Below, piece after piece: positions 9,109 to 18,025 of a DNA stretch of 59,125 bases. The notes beneath the pieces are model-generated. The model did not search any database. It was given only the letters and a program-made list of their open reading frames with translations, and had not been told where the DNA came from. The translations under genes and the position numbers were made by a program. The stretch is from NCBI GenBank assembly GCA_024641335.1, contig JAHEDG010000002.1, positions 58,791-117,915 of the forward strand, written 5' to 3'. Positions within the stretch are counted from its first letter, which is position 1. Each line of letters starts with the position of its first letter. The DNA is from Candidatus Zixiibacteriota bacterium. Lineage in GTDB: Bacteria; Zixibacteria; MSB-5A5; UBA10806.

Positions 9109-9621
9109 TCATCCCAGTTTCGACAATTCATCGTCAACCATGGTTTTGGTTCGAACGCCGGCGACGCCGACTTTCACCAGTGTCTGCCATGATTCTTCGA
9201 GTTTCAAGAATAGTTTCTTATCGTATTTTTTTTGTTCCATCTGTTTATTGCATTCGCCGTACATTGTCGTAGCTTTGGTCAGCTGAGCGACCGTGTCGTC
9301 CCATTCCTCGTGAGTCCGTTCGGTCAGCTTATCGCCGTACTGTTCGAAAGCGGCAGTCAGGTAAGCGGCTACGGGATTGAGGATATTCAGCACCTCGATA
9401 ACTTCGGCGTTTTTATTATTAACTCTGGCCTCCCAGTCGTTCTCATTTTTGGGTGTTACGCGCTCCGGAACGGCAATCGCGTCGGGCGCCTTAAAACTGA
9501 CTTTGGCCGTCGACGCAGAGGCAGTTTCCTGTTTTGTTTCGGGCGTGGAAGTGTCTCCTGAGCATCCGGCTAGCAGAATTATCGCGCCCAGGGCCGGAAT
9601 GATATTTTTGGTCAAACTCAT
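9109..9621 (-). CDS. nos-operon lipoprotein of unknown function
   Basis: A 170-residue lipoprotein with signal peptide and lipobox LAGCSGD. After a low-complexity T/S/A linker there is a helical domain with conserved-looking NDWEARVNNKNAEVIEVLNIL and a single Cys in MYGECNKQ. I know no named family for it. Its place between the membrane protein and nosD in the nos operon suggests a periplasmic role in NosZ electron supply or maturation. The start is the ATG at 9621, preceded by GGGAGA at good spacing; an in-frame TTG 15 bases upstream lies within that site. Confidence 0.75.
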   Translation of the reverse strand: MSLTKNIIPALGAIILLAGCSGDTSTPETKQETASASTAKVSFKAPDAIAVPERVTPKNENDWEARVNNKNAEVIEVLNILNPVAAYLTAAFEQYGDKLTERTHEEWDDTVAQLTKATTMYGECNKQMEQKKYDKKLFLKLEESWQTLVKVGVAGVRTKTMVDDELSKLG

Positions 9622-9641
9622 ATTTGATTCTCCCAACAGGG

Positions 9642-10274
9642 TTAAGATTGGCTTTTTTTTCGTTTCAAATCCAGCGAAAAGATTATCGCTAAAACCAGCA
9701 ACAGGGAAAACAGCGCGAGGAAATACGAGGCTATTCCGGGATAACTCCAGACTTTAAACTGGCCCACCTGTTCGAAACCGAATACTGGAGGCATAAACGG
9801 ATCGACCTTCACGGAGGCCCTCGGATCCAGATTATGACCGTAGTAATGCAGTTTGTACCAGAACGACCAAAGGCTGAAAGCCCCGAAGTAGGAAAACATC
9901 ATCAAAACATCGATTGCCGCCTTTATTCGCCCCATAATCATAGCTCTCAATGTCAAAGTAATGAAGATCCCCATAGCCAGCGGTATCCATTTCAACTCGA
10001 GAAAATCCTCCTCCTCCAAGGCGGCCATACCGATATAATGATTGAGGATATTTATTTCTTTTAGATCATTGCCGTCATTCCCGCCGACAAGCTTATGGCT
10101 GTAGATATAAAGATTCAGGCCTTCGGGATACTGATATGACCAGAATTCCAGGCTCCAGAGAGGGGTGAAAAATGACGGCACCAGGCAAATCGCGGCTAAT
10201 AGCAGCATCAACCTCGACTTTAAATTCAGCTGTTTTTCCAGTTTTTCGGTTATCCAGAAAAATATCGACCGCAT
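9642..10274 (-). CDS. nos-operon polytopic membrane protein
   Basis: A 210-residue membrane protein with about four helices and an aromatic- and His-rich periplasmic loop (LWSLEFWSYQYPEG, LYIYSHKL, NHYIGM, FWYKLHYYGH). Proteins of this kind sit directly after nosZ in clade II nos clusters and are proposed to help NosZ maturation or copper handling; the function is unproven. The start ATG at 10274 follows GAGGCGAGG. A 30-base upstream extension would run into the hairpin at 10290-10318 and is less likely. Confidence 0.75.
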   Translation of the reverse strand: MRSIFFWITEKLEKQLNLKSRLMLLLAAICLVPSFFTPLWSLEFWSYQYPEGLNLYIYSHKLVGGNDGNDLKEINILNHYIGMAALEEEDFLELKWIPLAMGIFITLTLRAMIMGRIKAAIDVLMMFSYFGAFSLWSFWYKLHYYGHNLDPRASVKVDPFMPPVFGFEQVGQFKVWSYPGIASYFLALFSLLLVLAIIFSLDLKRKKSQS

Positions 10275-10289
10275 CCTCGCCTCAATCCT

Positions 10290-10318
10290 CCGGGGGACGA
10301 TCAAATATCATCCCCCGG
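10290..10318 (-). terminator. hairpin between nosZ and the next gene
   Basis: Perfect 8-base arms ccggggga (10290-10297) and tcccccgg (10311-10318) enclose a 13-base loop, just after the nosZ stop in the reading direction. There is no T-run after it, and the 3' arm abuts the GGAGG/GAGG region of the next gene. It may be a partial attenuator or an mRNA-stabilising 3' end that favours nosZ over the downstream genes. Confidence 0.55.
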
Positions 10319-10330
10319 TCTTGATCTTGT

Positions 10331-12259
10331 TTAACCCTTTTTGGGTTTGACCAGCAGGTATCCCTGCATTTCCTGATGCAGCGCTGAACAGAAGTTAGTG
10401 CAGTAATAAGCGTAAACTCCCGGTTTGTCGGCCTTGAAGGTAATGCTCTTGGTTTCTCCCGGATCCGCCACGATATTGATATTGTAATTATCGATGGCCA
10501 GTCCGTGAAGCTCGTCACGGGTCTGCTCTATATTGGTCAGATGAATAGTTACCACGTCGCCTTCGTTAACTCTGATAACATCAGGCGAGAAGAAGCTTCG
10601 AACGGCGGTCATTTTCACATCGACCTTGTTGCCGCCCTTGCGTTCGATCGATGTTTCTTCGGGAGTCCAGACAGCGTTTTTGTCGGCCCATTCGCCCTGC
10701 TTGTATACCTCGAAGGGCTTGATCTTATCGGCCTTTATGATGACAGCGTAATGAGGTTCCGGTTCGGTGAAAGCGTCATACAAAAGCTTCATCTTGTCGC
10801 CGGAAATATCGATCAGCTGGGCTGATTCGGGTATTGACGGTCCCACCGAGAGGTGACGGCCCTTGGAGAGCTTATTTAGCGCCACGAGGTAATTGCCATC
10901 AGGAGAACGGGAATCTCCTTCGGCGGTCACCAGGTGTCCGATATTATAGGCCACGGGGATTTTCTCCAGAACATATTTTTCCATCTTCTTGGAGTCGTTG
11001 ACATCGCCCGGATCATAGGGTGGAAGTTTCCATTTGGCCACCGCGCTTTCGACAAACAGCGACGTGTAGGCATTGCCCCGGTCATCGAATTGGGTATGCA
11101 ACGGACCCAGGCCGACCGGAATCTCGGCTTCTCTAACCGATTCATATTTGAGCACCGGGATACCGTCGACGGTATCTTCGAAATCCTTATTTTTAATAGC
11201 GGTCAGGACTTTCTCGAAATTATAAACGGTAGTTGTCGGCGATAGTTTTCCGCTTCCGACTATCCATTGCCCGCTGGGGCTGACATCGACCCCATGAGGG
11301 CTCTTGGCCAGGCCGACCAGAAAGACCACGCCAGGAGCCTTGGCCGGATCGATGACTTTGATTCCCTTAATGGTCGTGTAGTTGTTGGCCGCGATCGCTT
11401 TCTCGGCTTCGCGCCAGTTGAGCATAACGACGAAGTCCTTGTCTTTCTGTGACGCGGTCACTTCCAGTTTGGCGCCTTCGATAAACTCCCTCTCGGAATT
11501 ATAACAGGTCCAGAAAAGCCATCCGTCGCTGACTCCCTTTCCCGCATCCCCGAGGTCGTAGTTAAACGGAGGCATTACTACCTCCCAGCCCACGCTCATA
11601 GTTCCATCTTTGGGGTCGATTTTTATACCGGCAACCACGCCTTTGTATTTCTCTCCGTATTGAGTAACATCGGCGTATGTCCCTTCGGGAAACGGCACCG
11701 ACATACGGGTAGCCATTGTCACGTATTCGCTGTTGGGCGTGACGAAAGATGATCCGTGATTTGCGGAGATATGAGGGATCTTCAGAATCTGTTTGGTTTT
11801 GAAATCTTTCAGATCGATACGGGCGATTCTTCCCTGGGCGTTGTCATTGATAAACAGCCAGCGGCCGTCATACTCACCGTCGGTTTCCGAGAATCCCGGA
11901 TGATGGCTGTCGCCCCAGGTATAGCCGCCGAGCATCGCTTTGGATTCATCGTCGAATCCGTAACCGGTGCCGGGATAAGGGGTGAATACCGGTATGGTGC
12001 AAATATGCCTCATTGACGGTATACCGGAAACGAAAATCTGACCGCTGTGTCCTCCCGAATAAAAGAGATAATATTCGTCCATGTCGCCTGGCGGCACATA
12101 TGTTTTCAACGCCGCGTCGGTAATATCCGACCTGCCCGTTTCTGATCCCGCTCTACCCCGTCCGCTTTTAGATCCACCACATCCGGGCAGGAGTAAAGCC
12201 AGAATGGCGATTATGAGGCCGAAAAGAAACAGCCTCGCCAATAGTTTGTTCTCAGACAC
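10331..12259 (-). CDS. nosZ: nitrous oxide reductase NosZ, clade II, lipoprotein form
   Basis: The terminal reductase that converts N2O to N2 using the CuZ and CuA centres. A seven-bladed propeller domain (for example GYTWGDSHHPG and ISANHGSSF, carrying CuZ His ligands) is followed by a C-terminal cupredoxin with the complete CuA motif CTNFCSALHQEM (C-x3-C-x3-H-x2-M) 11 residues before the end. The N-terminus is a Sec-type signal with lipobox LLLPGC instead of a twin-arginine signal, which marks the clade II type. The likely start is GTG at 12259, five bases after GGAGG; the earlier GTG at 12265 overlaps that site. Confidence 0.96.
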   Translation of the reverse strand: MSENKLLARLFLFGLIIAILALLLPGCGGSKSGRGRAGSETGRSDITDAALKTYVPPGDMDEYYLFYSGGHSGQIFVSGIPSMRHICTIPVFTPYPGTGYGFDDESKAMLGGYTWGDSHHPGFSETDGEYDGRWLFINDNAQGRIARIDLKDFKTKQILKIPHISANHGSSFVTPNSEYVTMATRMSVPFPEGTYADVTQYGEKYKGVVAGIKIDPKDGTMSVGWEVVMPPFNYDLGDAGKGVSDGWLFWTCYNSEREFIEGAKLEVTASQKDKDFVVMLNWREAEKAIAANNYTTIKGIKVIDPAKAPGVVFLVGLAKSPHGVDVSPSGQWIVGSGKLSPTTTVYNFEKVLTAIKNKDFEDTVDGIPVLKYESVREAEIPVGLGPLHTQFDDRGNAYTSLFVESAVAKWKLPPYDPGDVNDSKKMEKYVLEKIPVAYNIGHLVTAEGDSRSPDGNYLVALNKLSKGRHLSVGPSIPESAQLIDISGDKMKLLYDAFTEPEPHYAVIIKADKIKPFEVYKQGEWADKNAVWTPEETSIERKGGNKVDVKMTAVRSFFSPDVIRVNEGDVVTIHLTNIEQTRDELHGLAIDNYNINIVADPGETKSITFKADKPGVYAYYCTNFCSALHQEMQGYLLVKPKKG

Positions 12260-12304
12260 CAGCACCTCCTTTAATGGTTTTTAAGAATACTATACATATT
12301 ATCT

Positions 12305-13510
12305 TCATTGGTTGTTATTCTGATTTTTCTTGTATTCATGATTAGCCTTGGTCAGGATATTGATCAGTTCCCACTTCTCCTCGTCGGTGAGTATTATCTT
12401 GGTGGAGAAGATTATAGACATAGTTCCGCTCTGAGTCGGATCGAATACGAATTCCTGCAGAGTCTGACGGAATCTCACTCTGGTATCATCGAGAGCGAAT
12501 GTCAGATCGGGGCCTTTCTCGGTAGGTGATTTTATACCAAAAGCTTTTATAGAATGACAGACGAAGCATCCCTTTTCGATAAAAAAGGCGCCGTCGCCGG
12601 CCAGCAGTTCCTGACGTTTGGATGATTCCTCGGGTCTTAACTGCTCTTTCTGCCGGAAGCCGGGGATATATTTGGTGGGAAGATTCTCGTCTTTCCAGCT
12701 CATCATCAAAAGAGCCAGAGCCTGTCTGTCCCGGGTCTGCAATCCCATCTTGGGCATGACCGTTCCCGGTACGATCTGGGCCGGTTCGTCGAAATGCTGC
12801 AGATGCCAGTTGAAGGCGGATCTGAAGCCGCTGAAGTTGGTCCAGTCGAAATTCTCCGGATGTTTCTCCCCGATATGATTGAGCTCCGGACCAATCGTGC
12901 CACCCTCGCCGTTGATCACATGACATCCCCAGCAGGCTTTTTCCTGTATAAGATCTTTGGCGTGATTGATAAAAGGCATCCCCTTCGTTTCCCTCTCGTA
13001 ACGGTGGCAGACGTTGCAGTTGGTTTCCAGCAAAGCCGCTTTCTCGCTGATATTATAATCAGACGCTACCGCTCCGGCCAGCAAAGGCTCTTCCCAGAAT
13101 TTGACGAAACCGTGCGCGGATATATAATCCACCGCGTACCCCTGGCCGCCGTGACAAATCGTACAGCCATATTTCTCCGGGGGATGGTCATTGAAGAGAG
13201 ACATCTGCGGATGAGTCGCGTATGGTTGTTCTTTGTTCTCCAGGCCCGGCCAGAAGATTCCCTGGTGGCAGGTAACGCAGCGGTCAACCCGGTCAAGATC
13301 TTCCACCCATATCTGCTGTATCCCCGAAGGAATCTTGCTGACGGCTTCCTCGGCAGCCACCTCGGCGGCGATATATTTGAATTCGGATTGGTAATATTTC
13401 CATTCCGGGACATTATCTTTGACAATAGTCGCGAAGGTTATCGCGGCGAACAACAGACCGGCCACGGCGAAAATGATTTTGTCGGTTTTGATGATTTTAT
13501 CTTTTTTCAT
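12305..13510 (-). CDS. membrane-anchored pentaheme cytochrome c
   Basis: A 401-residue protein with one N-terminal membrane helix (about 12-30) and five CxxCH heme-binding motifs: CVTCH, CTICH, CNVCH, CWGCH and CFVCH. It lies between cytochrome b and nosZ, so it most likely takes the place of cytochrome c1 and carries electrons from the Rieske/cytochrome b complex to NosZ. The last motif lies in a mono-heme class I-like module near the C-terminus. Ribosome site AGGAG is nine bases before ATG. Confidence 0.9.
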   Translation of the reverse strand: MKKDKIIKTDKIIFAVAGLLFAAITFATIVKDNVPEWKYYQSEFKYIAAEVAAEEAVSKIPSGIQQIWVEDLDRVDRCVTCHQGIFWPGLENKEQPYATHPQMSLFNDHPPEKYGCTICHGGQGYAVDYISAHGFVKFWEEPLLAGAVASDYNISEKAALLETNCNVCHRYERETKGMPFINHAKDLIQEKACWGCHVINGEGGTIGPELNHIGEKHPENFDWTNFSGFRSAFNWHLQHFDEPAQIVPGTVMPKMGLQTRDRQALALLMMSWKDENLPTKYIPGFRQKEQLRPEESSKRQELLAGDGAFFIEKGCFVCHSIKAFGIKSPTEKGPDLTFALDDTRVRFRQTLQEFVFDPTQSGTMSIIFSTKIILTDEEKWELINILTKANHEYKKNQNNNQ

Positions 13511-13522
13511 GCTGTCATTCTC

Positions 13523-15022
13523 CTAAAATCTCACCGGCATCTCCGGCCAGATTTCCCATGGCCAGAAGAAACCCCAGTTTGGTCCGCGCAGCCAGGTGCC
13601 CACAACAGTCAGGATTATAAACGCCGCCACAAAACAGGAGAAAAGAGCTATCGATGCCGTCCGAGCGGAACCGCTTATCTTCCTGGCCGCGAAAAACAGT
13701 ATTATCATGGTCAGAAGCAGACCGGTGGCGGGATTTAAAATATCGAACCAGATCTGGCTGGAGAAAATACCTCCGAGCAGTTCTCTCGATGGAAACTGAA
13801 TTCCGACGAAGATGGTCAGGCAGGTTAAGGCCGTTCCGACCATCGCGCCGATATACATCCACTTTTTATCTGCCGGTTGAATCAACCATCTTCCGACAAG
13901 CTTATTCTCGCGGTCGACCCATGGTATCAGCATCAGACCGAGTACCGCCAAACCCGGTATCAGCACGCCTCCCATAAAGGCGCTGTAACTGACCAGCTCC
14001 TGCAAACCGAGAAAATACCACGGAGCTTTCGCGGGATTGGGCGTTATGGAAGGATTGGCCGCCTCCTCCAAAGGCGCCGAAAATAACAATGCCAGAACCG
14101 AGGAGATCAAAAGAGTTAATATTATCACGATGGTGATCCTGCGGGTCAGGTGGGGCGAGCTGGAAAGCGAGTTTTCGGATGTCAGGATCTGGCGGTCGTA
14201 GATATGGACCGATGTACCTTTGGCGATACCCATCAGAGCATATGATTTCGAGCTTTTTTCATCTATATCGGAAGTCTCGGTTGTACTGCTTTCTTCCTTG
14301 ACCATTTCCATAGCGGCCAGACCGCCGTCCTTTCGCACTCTCCACATATGCCAGGCGGCTATGGCAAATAAGATAACCGGCAGGAAAAAGACATGCAGGA
14401 CATAGAACCTGATAAGAGTATTTTGTCCGATCAGCGATCCGCCCAGTATAAACTCCCTGATCATCTGCCCGAATACCGGCACGGCGGAAGCAATAGATGT
14501 TCCCACGGTTATAGCCCAGAAAGCCAATTGATCCCAGGGGAGCAGGTATCCGGTAAAGGATAAAAGGAGAGTCAAAACCAGGAGGATAACTCCGAGCACC
14601 CAGTTAAGCGACCGGGCCGAGCGTTTGAACGACCCCTTCTTATAGGCTCCTGTATAAAACACCCTGAACATATGCAGGAATACCACTCCCACCATCAGGT
14701 GAGCCGTTATTCTATGCAGGGACCGGAGGAAATAACCAAAACTGACCGCGAATTGCAGGTCTTTGATCGACCAATAGGCTCTTTCCACCGACGGCACATA
14801 TAGAAACATCAGAGCTACCCCGGTAACGCACAATATCAGGAAGAGCGTAAAGGAGATTGTCCCCAGCCAGAGTGAATAACCCCATGATAGTCCCTTGATG
14901 CTGACTCTGTTCGGAAACCAGTGAAGCAGAAAGTTCTTCACTATAGCATCTCCGGCTTCCCTGTTGCTTTCCGGACGCCACGACCAGATAAGCTTGTTTA
15001 AAAAGGCCATTATCGCAGTCAT
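13523..15022 (-). CDS. cytochrome b (b6 and subunit IV fused)
   Basis: A 499-residue quinol-oxidising cytochrome b with about eight membrane helices. Two His pairs for the b hemes are visible: [11 protein letters not shown] with LHMFRVF, and FYVLHVFF with AAWHMWRV. The Qo-site motif corresponding to PEWY is present as APWYFLG after residue 325. A charged soluble stretch (about 240-290) joins the b6-like half to the subunit IV-like half. Together with the Rieske protein and pentaheme cytochrome it should form a menaquinol:cytochrome c oxidoreductase feeding NosZ. Confidence 0.93.
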   Translation of the reverse strand: MTAIMAFLNKLIWSWRPESNREAGDAIVKNFLLHWFPNRVSIKGLSWGYSLWLGTISFTLFLILCVTGVALMFLYVPSVERAYWSIKDLQFAVSFGYFLRSLHRITAHLMVGVVFLHMFRVFYTGAYKKGSFKRSARSLNWVLGVILLVLTLLLSFTGYLLPWDQLAFWAITVGTSIASAVPVFGQMIREFILGGSLIGQNTLIRFYVLHVFFLPVILFAIAAWHMWRVRKDGGLAAMEMVKEESSTTETSDIDEKSSKSYALMGIAKGTSVHIYDRQILTSENSLSSSPHLTRRITIVIILTLLISSVLALLFSAPLEEAANPSITPNPAKAPWYFLGLQELVSYSAFMGGVLIPGLAVLGLMLIPWVDRENKLVGRWLIQPADKKWMYIGAMVGTALTCLTIFVGIQFPSRELLGGIFSSQIWFDILNPATGLLLTMIILFFAARKISGSARTASIALFSCFVAAFIILTVVGTWLRGPNWGFFWPWEIWPEMPVRF

Positions 15023-15030
15023 ACGCTCCT

Positions 15031-15549
15031 CTAAATAGTTATCCTGAAATCGCTGTCTACGGAGGTGGAAATATCCACTACCAACTGGCCGTCCTCAGGG
15101 GCGATCTCCAGCTTGTGCCAGGGCAATGACGACGGAGCCGGCCCGGAATAGGGCATTCCGTTCTGCCTGAACTTGGACCCGTGGCAGGGACAATGAAATT
15201 CATATTTTTCGGTTATCTCTCTGCCGCCGACCTTTACAGTCTGTGCATGTTGAAGCGGCGCGTATTTGACAGTGCATCCGAGATGCGTGCATTTGGCTGA
15301 AATCGATGAGTATTGACTGCCTTCCCTGATTATAAATAATCCCTTCGATTCGATAAAGTTGATACCCTCGGCGAACTCCACGGGGGAACCGACCTTGAAT
15401 TTTTTCGGAGGCTCATATTTTATATTGGGGACAAGAGCTCTCAGATATGTCCATCCCTGGCCCAGAAAGGCCGCGGCAAACGCCCCGAGCGTAATCTTGC
15501 CAAGAAAAGAACGGCGCCCGTTGGCCGCGCCCTCGGATCCGGTTTGCAT
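15031..15549 (-). CDS. Rieske iron-sulfur protein
   Basis: A 172-residue Rieske protein. The [2Fe-2S] ligand motifs CTHLGC and CPCHGS are both present, with the disulfide cysteines. The N-terminus has a twin-arginine motif, GRRSFLGK, before a hydrophobic anchor, as is usual for Rieske proteins exported by Tat. It partners with the cytochrome b encoded directly downstream. The chosen start is the ATG at 15549; a GTG two codons earlier lies inside the GGAGGAGAG ribosome site. Confidence 0.94.
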   Translation of the reverse strand: MQTGSEGAANGRRSFLGKITLGAFAAAFLGQGWTYLRALVPNIKYEPPKKFKVGSPVEFAEGINFIESKGLFIIREGSQYSSISAKCTHLGCTVKYAPLQHAQTVKVGGREITEKYEFHCPCHGSKFRQNGMPYSGPAPSSLPWHKLEIAPEDGQLVVDISTSVDSDFRITI

Positions 15550-15551
15550 TA

Positions 15552-17471
15552 TCACTCTCCTCCGATAATATCGTGAAAATTAAATCTCTCCATCGTCCAG
15601 GCGTCGGTAGGGCAGATCTCGGCGCAAAGTCCGCATCGGATACATCGATCATGATCCTTTAGCATTACGCTGTAATCATTCCCCTCGACGGCCGCTTGCT
15701 CGAACCGGGCGACATCCAGACCCTCTATATTGACTTTTTCAAAAGGTACCAGGGCCAGACATTCCTCCGGGCAGACGTCGACACAGGCCCCGCAAAGAAC
15801 GCAAAGTTCCGAATCGTATACCGTTTCCACATGGCACTGCAGACACCTCTGAGCCTGTCGGACAGCCTCCTTCTCGCCGTAAACCTGCTCTACCTCGGTG
15901 ATCCCGGTTCGCCTGTCCAGCGGAATAGTATCCGGCCGGCATCGCCGCGTTTTCTCGTAGGCCGGTGGCATAACATATTCGTCAATGGGTATTTTTTCGA
16001 TACTGACTCTCGTTCGGAACGATCTTGCGCTCGAACGCAGGTAGCGATCTATAGAACGGGCAGCCCTTTTGCCGTTTTCCACCGCCTCGATCAGAATTCT
16101 AGGTCCAAAAGCGACATCGCCTCCGGCGAATATGCCCGGAGCCGAACTGGCCATGGTTTCCGGATTTATCCTGATCAGACCGTTGGGAGTAAGATCTATG
16201 CCGTCGACTGGTTTGATAAAGCCTGTATCGGCCTGCTGTCCTATGGCCAGGATGACACTGTCGCAGGGGAAATAATGTTCGCTTCCCTCTATAAATTGAG
16301 GATTAAATCGCCCGTTATCGTCAAAAACCCTGGCGACCTCGATCAGTTTTATCCCTTTGACCCTGCCGTTCTCGCCGATTATCTCGGCGGGTCCTCTTGA
16401 TGGCTGAAAATTTATTCCTTCCAGTTTGGCGTCTTCCATCTCTTCGAAGCCTTGAGAGGTTTTGGCCGCGGGCATCTCATCGAATGATTCCAGAGAGGCA
16501 ACTACAATATCGCGGGATCCCTCGCGCATGGCGCTTCTGGCGACATCGATAGCGGTATGCAGATCGCCGGCTTTGGCCGCGGTATCGATCGCGTCTTTCG
16601 GTGAATAGTAACCTCTGAGCGCCGTCCGGGCGGCATCCAGAGCGACGCTTCCGCCTCCGATCACCACGACCTTCTCGCCGAGTTCGACTTTATAGCCTAA
16701 ATTGACATTTATCAGGTAATCGACCGCCTTCAGGACTCCATCCAGGTCAGATCCCGGTACTTTCAGACTACGGCCGGCCTGCGTTCCCACCGCTACGAAT
16801 ACGGCGTCGAATCCATCGGCCTTCAATTCGGCGATCCCGTAAGCGGGGGTCAGTGGCGAGTTGGTTTTGATCTTTACGCCGAGGCTCTGAATATTACTGA
16901 TTTCCTTGGCGATTACCGATCTCGGAAGCCTGTATTCCGGAATTCCCAGACGAAGCATACCGCCGGCCTCTTCCGCCGCCTCAAAAACGGTTACATCATG
17001 CCCCATTAGGGCCAGGTCATGAGCGGCTCCCAATCCAGCCGGACCGGAGCCGATAACCGCCACTTTTTTCCCGCTCGGAGCGGGGTTAAGCGGAAAAGCT
17101 CCCAGATGTCCCGGAGATTGAGCTCCGGCCGATTTCTCTCCCATAAGCAAAGATCTGAAACTGTTCGGCTGCTGAGATTCGCTGCCGTAGCGTTCCGTTA
17201 GAAATCGCTTCAGCGCCCGAATAGAAACCGGATCGTCGATCGCTCCCCGCCGACAGGCGTCCTCGCATGGAGCGGCGCAGACCCGTCCGCAAATCGAAGC
17301 CAGTGGATTGGGCGAACGAACTACCTGAAAAGCTTCGGCGAAGCGCTCATCGGCTATGAGCTGAACATACTGTCCGGAATCGGTATCCACCGGGCAGGCA
17401 AGGCGGCAGGGAACGTTATTTCTATACCATTCCAAACCGTAGGCCCGAGTATTAATACGATTTTCATTCAT
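15552..17471 (-). CDS. GltD-like NAD(P)H oxidoreductase with C-terminal ferredoxin domain
   Basis: A 639-residue FAD and iron-sulfur protein. The N-terminal GltD-type [4Fe-4S] domain has CRLACP (Cys22, Cys26) and CGRVCAAPCEDAC (about 60-73). A first dinucleotide fold has VAVIGSGPAGLG (about 136) and a second has VVVIGGGSVALDAA (about 267). The C-terminal ferredoxin domain has two clusters, CVLCGACVDVCP and CIRCGLCAEICP. It resembles glutamate synthase beta-subunit-related oxidoreductases that pass electrons from NAD(P)H. As first gene of an operon with Rieske, cytochrome b and NosZ, it probably supplies or regulates electron entry. No ribosome site precedes the ATG, suggesting a leaderless message. 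Confidence 0.88.
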   Translation of the reverse strand: MNENRINTRAYGLEWYRNNVPCRLACPVDTDSGQYVQLIADERFAEAFQVVRSPNPLASICGRVCAAPCEDACRRGAIDDPVSIRALKRFLTERYGSESQQPNSFRSLLMGEKSAGAQSPGHLGAFPLNPAPSGKKVAVIGSGPAGLGAAHDLALMGHDVTVFEAAEEAGGMLRLGIPEYRLPRSVIAKEISNIQSLGVKIKTNSPLTPAYGIAELKADGFDAVFVAVGTQAGRSLKVPGSDLDGVLKAVDYLINVNLGYKVELGEKVVVIGGGSVALDAARTALRGYYSPKDAIDTAAKAGDLHTAIDVARSAMREGSRDIVVASLESFDEMPAAKTSQGFEEMEDAKLEGINFQPSRGPAEIIGENGRVKGIKLIEVARVFDDNGRFNPQFIEGSEHYFPCDSVILAIGQQADTGFIKPVDGIDLTPNGLIRINPETMASSAPGIFAGGDVAFGPRILIEAVENGKRAARSIDRYLRSSARSFRTRVSIEKIPIDEYVMPPAYEKTRRCRPDTIPLDRRTGITEVEQVYGEKEAVRQAQRCLQCHVETVYDSELCVLCGACVDVCPEECLALVPFEKVNIEGLDVARFEQAAVEGNDYSVMLKDHDRCIRCGLCAEICPTDAWTMERFNFHDIIGGE

Positions 17472-17475
17472 GTTC

Positions 17476-17520
17476 TGATTCTAATATCCCGAGTCTCCCA
17501 AACGCTTTGACTTTAGTCAA
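17476..17520 (-). promoter_or_regulatory. DNR/NnrR (FNR-type) box and -10 of the nos operon
   Basis: TTGACTTTAGTCAA (17507-17520) is a perfect TTGAC-N4-GTCAA palindrome, the consensus of DNR/NnrR/FNR-family regulators of denitrification. In the minus-strand direction a TAGAAT -10-like box follows at 17477-17482. The centre of the palindrome lies 42-43 bases from the A of the start codon, so a class II promoter (centre at -41.5) would start transcription at or within one base of the ATG. This agrees with the absent ribosome site. An overlapping half-site (GTCAATTGAC) extends to 17525. Confidence 0.75.
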
Positions 17521-17786
17521 TTGACCGATTGTAAAACCAGAATGTAATCAGTCGCTGCCGGGGCCCGATGCGTATCGCGCAATAATACTATGAAGCCGCC
17601 TGCCTTAACGCAAGGATTTATTGCGATAACCGGCGATTTAGGTTGTCGATCTCCGATGATTAACGAAAAATTACTATTATCATTATATAGATTCCCAAGC
17701 CGATATTAGGGATATTAAAACTGCAAAATGAATGTGCCGATTTGTATTGATTATCGTTTCGGGCCGGGTAATGTTCGATCCGGGAT

Positions 17787-17822
17787 AAAAAATCCTCCCG
17801 AACCGCCGGTCCGGGAGGATTG
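17787..17822 (-). terminator. rho-independent terminator of tRNA-Glu
   Basis: Nine-base arms aatcctccc and gggaggatt (17791-17799 and 17813-17821) with a GC-rich 13-base loop, followed on the minus strand by a run of T (the aaaaaa before 17791 on the plus strand). It lies six bases beyond the tRNA 3' end. Confidence 0.85.
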
Positions 17823-17828
17823 TGATTT

Positions 17829-17903
17829 TGGTAGCGCTACGGGGAATCGAACCCCGGTTTGATGGCTGAGAACCACCCGTCCTAACCCCTAGACGATAGC
17901 GCC
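17829..17903 (-). tRNA. tRNA-Glu(CTC)
   Basis: Reading the minus strand: acceptor ggcgcta/tagcgct (first pair G-U), D-arm, anticodon stem ggtgg/ccatc with loop ttctcag giving anticodon CTC, T-arm ggggttcgattcccc, discriminator A and an encoded CCA end. The CTC anticodon reads GAG. Length 75 bases including CCA. Confidence 0.93.
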
Positions 17904-17914
17904 ACGGAATAATC

Positions 17915-17942
17915 AAGATAATCTAATTCGTTTTCCAGTCAA
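17915..17942 (-). promoter_or_regulatory. sigma-70-type promoter of tRNA-Glu
   Basis: On the minus strand TTGACT (17937-17942) and TATCTT (17915-17920) are separated by 16 bases. Transcription would begin about five bases before the mature tRNA 5' end. Confidence 0.7.
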
Positions 17943-18025
17943 TACAAAAAAGATCGGGAAGGCTTGTCATCAAATATTTCGCCGCCGGAAGTGGAAATTC
18001 CCCATTATTAAGGTATCCGGCAGGT

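Noticed and set aside
12794-13738. 314-codon open frame on the plus strand
   Set aside because: Antisense to the pentaheme cytochrome and cytochrome b genes, whose heme motifs and ribosome sites are unambiguous.
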